Assembly: GCF_014697415.1 (NCBI RefSeq) | Contig: NZ_JACJRT010000008.1 | Coordinates: forward strand, 310,001 to 374,000 | DNA from: Cyanobium sp. FACHB-13342 | GTDB taxonomy: Bacteria; Cyanobacteriota; Cyanobacteriia; PCC-6307; Cyanobiaceae | Length of the DNA: 64,000 nucleotides | Direction: 5' to 3' | Shown here: piece by piece, positions 10,199 to 18,763 of the stretch | How the letters are laid out: every line of letters begins with the position of its first letter | Numbering within the stretch: position 1 is the first letter of the stretch | Notes under the pieces: model-generated | Seen by the model: only the letters and a program-made list of their open reading frames with translations | Told to the model about the DNA's origin: nothing | Databases searched by the model: none | Position numbers and translations under genes: made by a program

Positions 10199-11493
10199 GC
10201 GTGACCTTGCCCCCACCGTGGCCATGGCACCAAACCAACCTGCCGGGGGGGCTCCCCCTCATCTGGCAGTCGAGGCCAGGTCCGGCGATCGTGGCCACCC
10301 GGCTCTGGATCCGGGGCGGCAGCAGCGAAGACCGGCCCGGTCAACGGGGCGCCGCCCAGCTGTTGGCCGGACTGATGACCCGCGGTTGTGGCCATTACGG
10401 AGCGGAAGCCCTGGCCGACCTGGTGGAGGGCCGCGGGGCTGCCCTGCGCTGCGAAGCCAACGAGGACAGCCTGGTGCTCAGCCTCAAATGTGCCAGCGGT
10501 GACGCCCCTGACCTGCTGCCCCTGCTGCTCGCGATGGTGCGCGAACCCTGGATCCAGGGCGACCAGCTTGAGCTGGAGCGGGGGCTGAACCTGCAGAGCC
10601 TGCAGCGGCAGCGGGAAGATCCATTCCAGCTGGCCCACGACCAGCTGCGCAGCCAGCTCTACGGGCAGGGTCCCTACGGCCACGACCCCCTTGGTGTGGA
10701 GGAGGAGTTGGCCAATCTGCAGGTGGGCCCGATCCGTGAGCTGGTGCCGTCCCTGGGGGGCGGCGGAGCCCTGCTGGTGGCCTGCGGCGACGTGGATGGG
10801 GATCTGGCAGCGCTGTTCCAGGACGAACTGCACCAGACCCCTTGGGCAACGTCCGCTCCCCGCCCGGGGCCAGGCCCGGAGGCACCCGCCTGCACCCAGC
10901 GCTTCGCCAGCCTGGAGCAGGACACGGAGCAGCTGGTGGTGATGCTGGGGGCTGCCACCGTTCCCCTCGGCGACCCGGATGGTTTGGCCCTACGCCTGCT
11001 CCAGGCCCACCTCGGCATGGGCATGTCCAGCCGCCTGTTCGTGAGCCTGCGCGAAGAGCGCGGCCTGGCCTACGACGTGGGCGTGCACCTACCGGCCCGC
11101 CGCGGCGCTACCCCGTTCATCTGGCACCTCTCCACCTCGGCGGATCGGGCGGAGGAAGCCGTCACAGCCCTGCTCGAGGAGTGGCAACGGATGCTGGACG
11201 ACCCGCTGAGCGCTGGGGAACTCGACCTGGCCAAGGCCAAATTCCGCGGTCAGGACGCCATGGGACGGCAGACCTGCGGCCAGATTGCCGACCGCCAGGC
11301 CCTGGTGCTGGGCCATGGCCTGGGCTGGTCCTACGTCGCTGACACCCTGCTGCGGGCCCACCAGCTCAGCGCTGACGACCTCATGGCCGCTGCACGCCGG
11401 CAACTGGCGGCTCCGGCCCTGAGCCTCTGCGGTCCGCCGATGGCGCTGGAGGCAGGCGAGCGGGCCTGGTGCAGCCATGCCCTCAGCCGCTGA
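10195..11493 (+). CDS. M16 family peptidase-like protein (non-catalytic partner)
   Basis: The 432-aa product has the M16 fold, but the position of HxxEH is occupied by AAQLLAGLM, so the zinc site is missing. The C-terminal half keeps the substrate-arm motif SRLFVSLREERGLAYDVG (about 280-297). By analogy with bacterial M16B pairs, such as the Sphingomonas heterodimer, this would be the regulatory or substrate-binding subunit. The first gene supplies the active site. The start ATG at 10195 lies inside the stop of the catalytic gene. Its 3' end overlaps the convergent sipA gene by 11 bases. Confidence 0.88.
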   Translation: MSVTLPPPWPWHQTNLPGGLPLIWQSRPGPAIVATRLWIRGGSSEDRPGQRGAAQLLAGLMTRGCGHYGAEALADLVEGRGAALRCEANEDSLVLSLKCASGDAPDLLPLLLAMVREPWIQGDQLELERGLNLQSLQRQREDPFQLAHDQLRSQLYGQGPYGHDPLGVEEELANLQVGPIRELVPSLGGGGALLVACGDVDGDLAALFQDELHQTPWATSAPRPGPGPEAPACTQRFASLEQDTEQLVVMLGAATVPLGDPDGLALRLLQAHLGMGMSSRLFVSLREERGLAYDVGVHLPARRGATPFIWHLSTSADRAEEAVTALLEEWQRMLDDPLSAGELDLAKAKFRGQDAMGRQTCGQIADRQALVLGHGLGWSYVADTLLRAHQLSADDLMAAARRQLAAPALSLCGPPMALEAGERAWCSHALSR

Positions 11494-11740
11494 GCTGGTT
11501 GACGTCGATCAGGAAGGTGCCACGCCGGAAGCGCACCGCCAGTTGTTGCCTCGCCTTGATCGCCACCACCTGGCCCAGCTCCTCCGGATCCACCAGATCG
11601 GGCGGGCGCAGCATGGGCATGGGATCGGCCGTCTTGAGATAGCGCAGCGGCCCCTTCAGGCGCACCTGAGCTCCGAGCTCGAATGGGGGTGCCTCGGCTT
11701 GCTCCTGCGGAGCGTTGGACTGGGTGGAGTGGTCGTCCAT
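11483..11740 (-). CDS. sipA: SipA-like DUF3148 regulatory protein
   Basis: SipA binds the NblS (Hik33) histidine kinase in Synechococcus elongatus and affects high-light and nutrient-stress output. The 85-aa protein has the family core VRLKGPLRYLKTADPMPMLR and a C-terminal AVRFRRGTFLIDVNQL. The N-terminal 20 residues are a poorly conserved Gln/Ser/Ala tail. It is a single gene, convergent with the M16 pair and divergent from bioY with 70 bases between. I assign the family with good confidence; the partner interaction is from the literature, not from this sequence. Confidence 0.85.
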   Translation of the reverse strand: MDDHSTQSNAPQEQAEAPPFELGAQVRLKGPLRYLKTADPMPMLRPPDLVDPEELGQVVAIKARQQLAVRFRRGTFLIDVNQLSG

Positions 11741-11810
11741 GGGCGCAACCTAACTGCCGCCGCAGCCGGGACCCGGTTGGCGCGACCCCGCAGAATGGGT
11801 AGTAGACACG

Positions 11811-12395
11811 ATGGAACAGTTGCGGGCCCTAGCCACTTGGAGCGGCGCCATCGCCGGCCTGTTGCTGATTCTGGTGGGCGGACTGATTCAGGCCGCTGCC
11901 CCCCTGCCCACCGCCGGGGGCAGCTGGAGCTTGGCCATTCTGCCGATCACCCTGCAAGTGCCGGCCCTCCTACTCACCGCCTTGGTGTGCGGCCCCCGCA
12001 GCGGGATGCTGGCCGCGGTGGCCTATCTGAGCCTGGGGTTGTTCCAACTGCCGGTATTCCACGGCGGTGGCGGAGCGGCCTATCTGCTGGATCCGGGGTT
12101 TGGCTACCTGGCTGGGTTCGTTCCCGCCGCCTGGCTCACCGGCAAGCTGGCCCGCCAACCCGGCATGGACGACCTGCTCAGCCTGTTCGGCGCGGCCGTG
12201 GTGGGACTGGGCGTGCTGCAACTCTGTGGCATCGCCAACTTGCTGCTGGGCGGCCTGGCCGGTCGCTGGGGCCCCAACCTGGGCGTGCTGCTGGTCAGCT
12301 ACAGCCTCGCTCCCCTGCTCCCCCAGCTGGTGCTCTGCTGTGCGGTCGCGGTTGTAGCCCTGCTGCTTCGACGCTTGCTGCTGGTTGAGCCATGA
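11811..12395 (+). CDS. bioY: BioY biotin transporter substrate-binding component
   Basis: BioY is the membrane S-component that binds biotin, working alone or with an ECF ATPase module. The 194 aa form about six transmembrane helices with the family motif PVFHGGGGAAYLLDPGFGYL (about 80-99) and ILPITLQVPALLL before it. No bioM/bioN genes are nearby, as is common in cyanobacteria. The stop overlaps the lspA start by four bases (ATGA at 12392), so it leads a three-gene unit with lspA and the penicillin-binding protein. I saw no BirA-like operator in the 70-base upstream gap. Confidence 0.9.
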   Translation: MEQLRALATWSGAIAGLLLILVGGLIQAAAPLPTAGGSWSLAILPITLQVPALLLTALVCGPRSGMLAAVAYLSLGLFQLPVFHGGGGAAYLLDPGFGYLAGFVPAAWLTGKLARQPGMDDLLSLFGAAVVGLGVLQLCGIANLLLGGLAGRWGPNLGVLLVSYSLAPLLPQLVLCCAVAVVALLLRRLLLVEP

Positions 12396-12859
12396 GACGG
12401 CTTCGAGGCCTGGCCTTCAGCTGCGCTGGCCTGGTGGTGATGGGCGACCAGCTCAGCAAGGCCTGGGCCGTCACCCACCTGACGCCCTATGCAGCCACTC
12501 CCTGGCTGCCGGGACTGCTGGCCCTCCAGCTCACCCGCAACACCGGAGCGGCCTTCAGCCTGTTCAGCGGCCATCCCGAGTTACTGGGCCTCGTGAGCCT
12601 GGTGGTGGGCCTTGGGGTTACCTTCTGGATCCAGCGGCAGGGCGCCATGCCCCTATCCCGCTGCCTGGGGCTGGGGTGTCTATTGGGCGGTGCGATCGGC
12701 AATGGCCTGGACCGTTGGCGACTCGGCTATGTGGTCGATTTTCTGGCCCTGGTGCCGGTGTCCTTCCCCGTGTTCAACCTGGCCGACGTGGCCATCAATG
12801 TGGCCGTGCTCTGCTTTGCCATCGACCTGTTGGGGCAGCGTGGTGAACCCCAGGCTTGA
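12392..12859 (+). CDS. lspA: Lipoprotein signal peptidase (signal peptidase II)
   Basis: LspA cleaves the signal peptide of prolipoproteins in the membrane. The 155-aa protein has four predicted helices and both aspartate motifs: NGLDRWRLGYVVDFL (first catalytic Asp) and FNLADVAIN (second), plus the conserved NTGAAFSLF loop. Length is normal. The start overlaps the bioY stop, and the end overlaps the next gene by 17 bases, an unusually long overlap that ties production of the penicillin-binding protein to lspA translation. Confidence 0.95.
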   Translation: MRRLRGLAFSCAGLVVMGDQLSKAWAVTHLTPYAATPWLPGLLALQLTRNTGAAFSLFSGHPELLGLVSLVVGLGVTFWIQRQGAMPLSRCLGLGCLLGGAIGNGLDRWRLGYVVDFLALVPVSFPVFNLADVAINVAVLCFAIDLLGQRGEPQA

Positions 12860-14993
12860 GGCGATCCGGCGCCGCTGGCAGCGGTTCAGCCAACCCGGCC
12901 AGGCCCAGCTGCGCATCCACCTGCCCGGCCAACCGTCACGGCTGCTGGCGCTCCACGACGGCGCCTACGGCATCGGCCGCGATAGCGACTGCCAGATCTG
13001 CATTGAGCACCAGGCGGTGAGTCGGCGGCACGCCCTGCTGGAACGGCGGGGCCCCCACTGGCTGATCACGGACCTGAACTCCACCAATGGGCTCTGGTGG
13101 CAGGGACGGCGCGTGCAGACCCTGCTCCTGCGGGACGGAGATGCCCTGCGGTTTGGCCCCAGCCAGGAGGCGGGCCTGCCCGAACTGGACTTTGAGGTGC
13201 GGCCGATGCCCCAGCTGCAGAAGCTGCTGCGGGGGGCCAGCCTGGGCCTGGCGGCCCTGGCGATCTCCGGCCTTGGGCTGCTGGGCCTCTCCAGCCTCCA
13301 GGCGCCGATCCGCGGCAGCCTGGCGACGGTGCGTGGACCGTTGGTTCTCTACGACCGTCAGGGGCGCCCCCTCAATACGGCTGACGCCCGGGAACATCGG
13401 GAACTCAAGGCCCTGCGCGCCTATCCCGCGGTGCTGATCGATGCGCTGCTGGCCAGCGAGGACAGCCGCTTCTGGTGGCACCCCGGGGTCGATCCGGTTG
13501 GCACCGCCCGAGCCCTGGTGACCAACGTGCTGGGTGGTCGGGTGCTGGAGGGCGGCAGCACCCTCACCCAGCAGCTGGCCCGCAGCCTCTACCCCGACCA
13601 GGTGGGCCAGGGGGAGACCCTCGGCCGCAAATGGCGGGAGCTGCTGGTGGCACTGCAACTGGAGGCCCGCTTCAGCAAGCGGGATCTGCTGTTGAACTAC
13701 CTCAACCGGGTGTACCTGGGCGTGGGCTGGGGCTTTGAGGACGCCTCCCGGCATTACTTCGGCAAACCGGCCACCCAGCTGGAGCTGGAGGAGGCCGCCT
13801 TGCTGGTGGGTCTTCTGCCCTCGCCCAACGGCTACGACCCCTGTTTTGACCCCCAGGCCGCCCTGGACGCGCGCAATGCCGTCCTGGCCAAAATGGGGCA
13901 GACGGGCCGCATTTCCGCGGATCGGGCTCGCAGGGGCAGGCGCAGTCCCATCCGGCTCTCTCCCCAGGCCTGCCGCAGCAACCCCGGCCGGCGTGGGGCC
14001 CCGTTCTACTCCGACCAGGTGCGCCGGGATCTGGACCAGTTGGTGGGACAGGACGTGGCGGCGGAAGGCAATTTCCTGATCGACACCCACCTCGATCTGC
14101 GGTTGCAGGAGCAGGTGGAGCGGTTGTTGCGGCAGCGGATCCAGGCCAGCAGGGGGCTGGGGGTGACCGAAGGGGCGGTGGTGGTGCTCGACACCCGCAG
14201 CGGAGGGATTCTGGCCATTGCCGGTGGTCGCGATTACCGCCAGAGCCAGTTCAACCGGGCCACCATGGCCCTTCGCCAGCCCGGCAGCACCTTCAAACTG
14301 ATTCCCTATCTGGTGGCCCTGGAACGGGGCCGCCGGCCCGGAGATCCGATTAGCTGTGCACCCTTGCGTTGGCGCGGGCAGAACTTCGCCAGCGGCTGTC
14401 AAGGCTCCCTCAGTCTGGTCAGTGCCTTTGCCACCAGTAGCAACACCGCCGCCCTGCGGCTGGCCCAGCAGTTCGGTCTCGACGGGTTGGTGCTGAAGGC
14501 CCGGGATCTGGGCATCACCAGCCCCCTGGCGGCCGTGCCCGGCCTGGCGCTCGGCCAGAGCGAACTCACCCTGCTGGAACTCACCGCGGCCTACGGGGCC
14601 ATTGCCAACGACGGCACCTGGCATCCGCCCACCACGATTCGACGCTTGACCGATGGGGAGGCCTGCACGGACGCCTCCGGGACCTGCCGCCGCAGCACCC
14701 TGGCCCAGCCTGGTCGGCGGGTGACCTCCGTCGCCACCGCCCGGGCCATGCAGCAACTGCTGCGGGCGGTGGTGCAGCGGGGAACGGGCCAGATGGCCAG
14801 CGTTGGCGGGCAGGAAGGGGGCAAAACCGGCACCACCAACGACAGCCGAGATCTGCTCTTCATCGGATACGAACCGCAGCGGCACTGGGTGATCGGCATC
14901 TGGCTCGGCAACGACGACAACAGCCCCACCCGGGCCAGCAGCTCCCTTGCCGCCGGCCTCTGGGGCGAGATCATCCGCACAAGCCGGTCGTGA
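12843..14993 (+). CDS. Class A penicillin-binding protein with N-terminal FHA domain
   Basis: This bifunctional peptidoglycan glycosyltransferase/DD-transpeptidase is 716 aa from the GTG at 12843. Domains in order: a cytoplasmic FHA domain (about residues 40-105, with GIGRDSDC, SRRHA and LNSTNG, the phosphothreonine-binding loops), a membrane anchor (about 131-152), GT51 transglycosylase (about 170-345, LLASEDSRFWWHPGVDP and EGGSTLTQQLARSLYP), and a transpeptidase with SxxK in QPGSTFKLIPY, SxN in SSNTAAL and KTG in GGKTGTTNDSRD. All key catalytic motifs are present. The FHA domain suggests control by a Ser/Thr kinase. It is the third gene after bioY and lspA. Confidence 0.95.
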   Translation: MNPRLEAIRRRWQRFSQPGQAQLRIHLPGQPSRLLALHDGAYGIGRDSDCQICIEHQAVSRRHALLERRGPHWLITDLNSTNGLWWQGRRVQTLLLRDGDALRFGPSQEAGLPELDFEVRPMPQLQKLLRGASLGLAALAISGLGLLGLSSLQAPIRGSLATVRGPLVLYDRQGRPLNTADAREHRELKALRAYPAVLIDALLASEDSRFWWHPGVDPVGTARALVTNVLGGRVLEGGSTLTQQLARSLYPDQVGQGETLGRKWRELLVALQLEARFSKRDLLLNYLNRVYLGVGWGFEDASRHYFGKPATQLELEEAALLVGLLPSPNGYDPCFDPQAALDARNAVLAKMGQTGRISADRARRGRRSPIRLSPQACRSNPGRRGAPFYSDQVRRDLDQLVGQDVAAEGNFLIDTHLDLRLQEQVERLLRQRIQASRGLGVTEGAVVVLDTRSGGILAIAGGRDYRQSQFNRATMALRQPGSTFKLIPYLVALERGRRPGDPISCAPLRWRGQNFASGCQGSLSLVSAFATSSNTAALRLAQQFGLDGLVLKARDLGITSPLAAVPGLALGQSELTLLELTAAYGAIANDGTWHPPTTIRRLTDGEACTDASGTCRRSTLAQPGRRVTSVATARAMQQLLRAVVQRGTGQMASVGGQEGGKTGTTNDSRDLLFIGYEPQRHWVIGIWLGNDDNSPTRASSSLAAGLWGEIIRTSRS

Positions 14994-15023
14994 TGAGATC
15001 CCCCTCGCCGTGACAGCCGTTCC

Positions 15024-16574
15024 GTGAACACCCGCACCCGTCTTTGGCTGATTGCCGGGCTGAGCCTGCTGGCGCTGATCGTCGTGGGGTTGGTGCTGCA
15101 GGCCATCAACACCCTCTATTTCCAACTCAGTTGGGTGTTGCCGGCCTGGATCGTTCAGCCGATTTTTTTTCTGGTGTTTGCCGGTCTGGTGGTGCTGCTG
15201 GTGCAGCTGGCCTGGCCCTGGATCCAGGGGAGTCTCGGCGGCAAAGGGAGGCAGCGGAGTGGATCCGCGCTCCCGCCACCAGGCAATCGCCGGGAGGCCG
15301 CCGCCCAGAACCTGGCCGCCATCGACCAGACCCTCGACCAGGTGCGCGATGCGGTGGAGCGTGAAGCCCTCCGCCTCGAGCGCCAGCGGATGGCCGCCGA
15401 ACTGGAGCGGGGGGATCTGGTGATCGTGGTGTTCGGCACGGGGTCTGCGGGCAAGACCTCCCTGATCCGTGCCCTGCTGCAGGAGCTGGTAGGGGAGGTG
15501 GGCGCGGCGATGGGCTCCACCAGCCAGACCCAGCGCTACCGCCTGAGGCTACGGGGACTGCAGCGGGCCGTATGGCTGGTGGATACCCCCGGGATCCTCG
15601 AGGCCGGTGTTGCCGGTCTGCAGCGCGAGCGCCTGGCCCGCGACCAGGCCGCCAAGGCCGACCTGTTGCTGCTGGTGGTGGATGGGGATCTGCGGGCCAG
15701 CGAACTGGAGGTGTTTGACACCCTGGCTGGCCTCGGCAAACGATTGATCCTGGTGCTCAACAAATGCGATCTGCGGGGCGAGCAGGAGGAGTCCCGGCTG
15801 CTCGACCTGCTGCGCCAGCGCACCCGCGGTCGGATCGCTGCCGAGGACGTGATTGCCGCCAGTGCGGCCCCCCAGAGTGTGCCCATGCCCGGCGGCCGCC
15901 CCCTGCAGCCACCCGCCGAGGTGCAGGCCCTGTTGCGACGCATCGCCGCCGTGCTGCATGCCGACGGCGAGGAGCTGATTGCCGACAACCTGCTGCTGCA
16001 ATGCCGCCAGCTCAGTGAGGCCAGCCGCTCCCTTCTGGCCCGCCAACGGCGTAGCGACGCGGAAACCATCGTCGATCGCTACATGTGGATTGGGGCCGGG
16101 GTGCTCGCGGTCACGCCCCTGCCGGGATTGGACCTGCTTGGTGCAGCTGCGGTGAATGCCCAGATGGTGGTGGAGATCGCCCGGGTGTACGGCATCACCC
16201 TGAGTCGCCAGAGCGCCCAGGATCTCGCCCTCTCGGTGGGCCGCACCATGGCGGGTTTGGGGCTGGTGAAGGGAGGAGTGAGCCTGCTGACGGCCGCCCT
16301 GAGCCTCAACGTGCCGGCCCTGGTCTTGAGCCGGGCGGTTCAGGCGGTGAGTGCCGCCTGGCTGACCCGGGTGGCGGGGCTCAGCTTTGTCACCTACTTC
16401 GAACGCGACCAGGACTGGGGGGATGGGGGGGTCCAGGAGGTGGTGCAGCAGCAGTACGACCTCAACCGCCGCGACGGAGCCCTGAGCCGGTTTCTGGACG
16501 CGGCCTTCAGGCGGGTGGTGGAACCGCTCCAGGCCAAGCAACCGAGCCTGCCGCCCCGGCCGGAGCGTCGCTGA
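15024..16574 (+). CDS. Membrane GTP-binding protein with DUF697 (YcjF-like)
   Basis: The 516-aa protein starts at GTG 15024 and has two N-terminal transmembrane helices (about 6-28 and 40-62). A Era/YihA-like GTPase follows: P-loop GTGSAGKTS (about 138-146), switch II DTPG, NKCD (G4) and a likely SAAP (G5). The C-terminal part (about 335-445) is a hydrophobic DUF697 region with WIGAGVLAVTPLPGLDLLG. Similar proteins are common in cyanobacteria and possibly chloroplasts; the function is unknown. It follows the penicillin-binding protein gene by 30 bases on the same strand. Confidence 0.85.
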   Translation: MNTRTRLWLIAGLSLLALIVVGLVLQAINTLYFQLSWVLPAWIVQPIFFLVFAGLVVLLVQLAWPWIQGSLGGKGRQRSGSALPPPGNRREAAAQNLAAIDQTLDQVRDAVEREALRLERQRMAAELERGDLVIVVFGTGSAGKTSLIRALLQELVGEVGAAMGSTSQTQRYRLRLRGLQRAVWLVDTPGILEAGVAGLQRERLARDQAAKADLLLLVVDGDLRASELEVFDTLAGLGKRLILVLNKCDLRGEQEESRLLDLLRQRTRGRIAAEDVIAASAAPQSVPMPGGRPLQPPAEVQALLRRIAAVLHADGEELIADNLLLQCRQLSEASRSLLARQRRSDAETIVDRYMWIGAGVLAVTPLPGLDLLGAAAVNAQMVVEIARVYGITLSRQSAQDLALSVGRTMAGLGLVKGGVSLLTAALSLNVPALVLSRAVQAVSAAWLTRVAGLSFVTYFERDQDWGDGGVQEVVQQQYDLNRRDGALSRFLDAAFRRVVEPLQAKQPSLPPRPERR

Positions 16575-16728
16575 GGGCCTCGGGAGGGGGGGGCTGCAAG
16601 GGGCCACGGCTGTCCAGCACCACGATCAGGGCCAGATACAGCACACCGATCAGGATGGAGATGGCGCCGGTAATGATGGCCACCCAGCGCCCCCGGGGCG
16701 AGGGGGAAGGGGGAAGGGGCTCGCTCAT
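16507..16728 (-). CDS. Small single-span membrane protein, 73 aa
   Basis: A Pro/Ser/Arg-rich N-terminus is followed by one transmembrane helix (about residues 16-38, VAIITGAISILIGVLYLALI) and a Pro/Ala-rich tail. The start overlaps the stop of the PLP decarboxylase gene in the ATGA arrangement (16725-16728), which supports real translation. The last 68 bases overlap the convergent GTPase gene, so the tail sequence is constrained by the other strand. I recall similar sequences in marine Synechococcus. Function unknown. Confidence 0.65.
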   Translation of the reverse strand: MSEPLPPSPSPRGRWVAIITGAISILIGVLYLALIVVLDSRGPLQPPPPEALSDAPAGAAGSVAWPGAVPPPA

Positions 16729-18164
16729 GGCAGCGGCTCCAGGCTGGCCTGAACCACCATCGCCAGGGTCTCAAGATGACTGGTGCGGGTGTGGGGGTTG
16801 CCGAGCACGGCCTTGAGGTGATGGCGGCCGGAGTAGTGGGGGCGGGAGAGCATCAGCTGCTGTTGCAACAGCAGCTGGCGGGTGTCCTGGCTCCAGGCCT
16901 CCGCACCTGCGCGGTCCAAGCCGGCTGGCGTGAAGGCCAGCAGGTGGAACGGGCCGCTGCGCAGCAGCAGACGGTCGTTGGCGGCCAGCAGGGCACGCAA
17001 CTGGCGGCGGCGGGCGATGGCCCCATCGAGAACCGCTTCGATGCCGTTCAACCCCAGCTGGCGCAGACCCAGCCAGAGCTTGAGGATCTCTGCCGGCCGG
17101 GTGCCCTGCAGGCCGCTCTCACCCCCATGGCCACCCCCCCAACTGGGCTCCATATAGGGCAGACCCGTGTGGAAAGCCTCCCCAAGGGCCTGGGGCCTGG
17201 CCAGCAGCAACAGCGATGACGTCTTGGTGATGCCCAGCAGTTTCTGGGGGTTGATCGTGATCGAATCGGCCAGCTCCAGACCGGCCACGCGGGAACGGTG
17301 CGACTCCACCAGGCCAAACACGGCTCCAATCGCCCCGTCCACGTGCAACCACAGGCCCCGGCGACGGCAGATCTGGGCCATTCCCTCCAAGGGGTCCACG
17401 GCGCCCCGCACGGTGGTGCCGGCGGTGGCGACCACGGCCATCACGGGACGACCCTGACGTCCCAGGCTGGCCAGCTCCTCATCGAGGGCCGGGAGCTGGA
17501 GGCGGCCATCCCCATCCACCGCGACGAGCCGCAGGGCATCGGCAGGCAAGCCCATCACGGCCAGGGACTTGGCCAGGGAAACATGGGCATCGGCGCTGGC
17601 GACCACCACCGCATCGGATGCCGTAGCCAGCCCCTGATGCCGCCGGGCGGTGACCAGAGCCATCAAATTGGACAGGGTGCCGCCACTGGCCGCCACCCCG
17701 CCACTGCCGAGGGGCAGTCCCAGGCGCTCCGCCAACCAGGCGGTGAGGCTGCGTTCCAGGCGGGTGAGGCTGGGGGAAAGCTCTTCGGCCAGCAGATTGT
17801 TGTTCAGACCGGCGCAGATCAGATCCGCAGCCAGGGAGGCCCCCAAGGGGGGAGGGTCCAGGTGGGCTAGGGCACCCGGGTGGTTGGGGTTGTAGGCCCC
17901 ATCCATCACCACCTGCAAATCTGCCAGCAAGGCATCCGGAGCCAGGCCATGCAGCTGGGGTTCCACCGCCGGCAGCATGCTCAGGCCAGGCAGGGGGGAA
18001 CGCTGCACAGCCGAACCCAGCCATCCGCAGAGCTGGCGGGAGGCCTGCTCCAGAAAATCCTGCAGCACCGGATCCAGCTGCTCCGGGCTGGCAAAGGGCA
18101 GGGGCTGGCTCGCCCGCGGGGCAGGTGGCGCGCTTGCCAACGACGAACGATCAGATCGGGCCAT
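16725..18164 (-). CDS. Group II pyridoxal-phosphate-dependent amino-acid decarboxylase
   Basis: This enzyme belongs to the glutamate/DOPA/2,4-diaminobutyrate decarboxylase superfamily. Visible motifs include HPGALAHLDPPP (substrate region, about 95-106), SGGTLSNLMAL, LWLHVDGAIGAV with the cofactor-binding Asp, and INPQKLLGITKTSS with the Schiff-base lysine. The ATG at 18162-18164 gives 479 aa; the frame stays open to 18308 but that part overlaps tadA. Substrate cannot be named from sequence: aspartate, glutamate and diaminobutyrate are all possible. It is divergent from tadA and coupled to a small membrane-protein gene. Confidence 0.85.
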   Translation of the reverse strand: MARSDRSSLASAPPAPRASQPLPFASPEQLDPVLQDFLEQASRQLCGWLGSAVQRSPLPGLSMLPAVEPQLHGLAPDALLADLQVVMDGAYNPNHPGALAHLDPPPLGASLAADLICAGLNNNLLAEELSPSLTRLERSLTAWLAERLGLPLGSGGVAASGGTLSNLMALVTARRHQGLATASDAVVVASADAHVSLAKSLAVMGLPADALRLVAVDGDGRLQLPALDEELASLGRQGRPVMAVVATAGTTVRGAVDPLEGMAQICRRRGLWLHVDGAIGAVFGLVESHRSRVAGLELADSITINPQKLLGITKTSSLLLLARPQALGEAFHTGLPYMEPSWGGGHGGESGLQGTRPAEILKLWLGLRQLGLNGIEAVLDGAIARRRQLRALLAANDRLLLRSGPFHLLAFTPAGLDRAGAEAWSQDTRQLLLQQQLMLSRPHYSGRHHLKAVLGNPHTRTSHLETLAMVVQASLEPLP

Positions 18165-18217
18165 TCTCACCTGCGGGGGTGGGCTACAAGGGAAGGGCTG
18201 CCACAGCTCTTCGGGCA

Positions 18218-18763
18218 TTGGAGTCATCCCCATCTCCCCAACCGGATCCCGGGGTCCGGCCCAACCGCCATGAGCAGTGGATGGAGCGGGTGCTGCGCCA
18301 CGGAGCACGGGCGGGATCCCGGGGGGAAATCCCTGTGGCTGCAGTGGTGCTCGATGAGGTGGGTCGCTGCATCGGCTGGGGCAGCAACCGCAGGGAAGCC
18401 GGGTCCGATCCCCTCGGCCATGCGGAGCTCGTGGCCCTCAGCCAGGCCGCCCGCATTCGAGGCGACTGGCGCCTGAATGGCTGCACCCTGGTGGTGAGTC
18501 TGGAGCCCTGCCCGATGTGTGCGGGGGCTCTGGTGCAGGCCCGCATGGGCGCCGTGGTGTTTGCGGCCGCGGATCCCAAGCGCGGAGCCCTGGGCAGTTG
18601 CCTCAACCTCGCCACCGACTCCAGTGCCCATCACCGCATGGAGGTGACGGGAGGGGTGCTGGGCGAGACGGCTGGAAACCAGTTGGGGGCCTGGTTCAGA
18701 CGGCGACGGCAGCAGGGGACGCGGCGGGGTGGAAGGCCGGCAGCTCGCTCTCAAACAGATTGA
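18218..18763 (+). CDS. tadA: tRNA-specific adenosine deaminase
   Basis: TadA converts A34 of tRNA-Arg(ACG) to inosine. The zinc site is intact: HAE in DPLGHAELVAL and the PCxxC in LEPCPMCAGAL. The start is uncertain: TTG at 18218 gives 181 aa, while the ATG at 18281 gives 160 aa beginning directly at the conserved WMERVL helix (ERVLRHGARAG). The 3' end overlaps the convergent aminotransferase gene by 68 bases, and the C-terminal tail is Arg/Gly-rich and beyond the conserved domain. Confidence 0.92.
   Translation: MESSPSPQPDPGVRPNRHEQWMERVLRHGARAGSRGEIPVAAVVLDEVGRCIGWGSNRREAGSDPLGHAELVALSQAARIRGDWRLNGCTLVVSLEPCPMCAGALVQARMGAVVFAAADPKRGALGSCLNLATDSSAHHRMEVTGGVLGETAGNQLGAWFRRRRQQGTRRGGRPAARSQTD

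Noticed and set aside
12936-15125. Long minus-strand open frame (729 codons) across the penicillin-binding protein gene
   Set aside because: It is antisense to a gene with complete PBP motifs; its translation is Gly/Gln/His/Ala low-complexity with no domain, as expected from GC-rich coding DNA.
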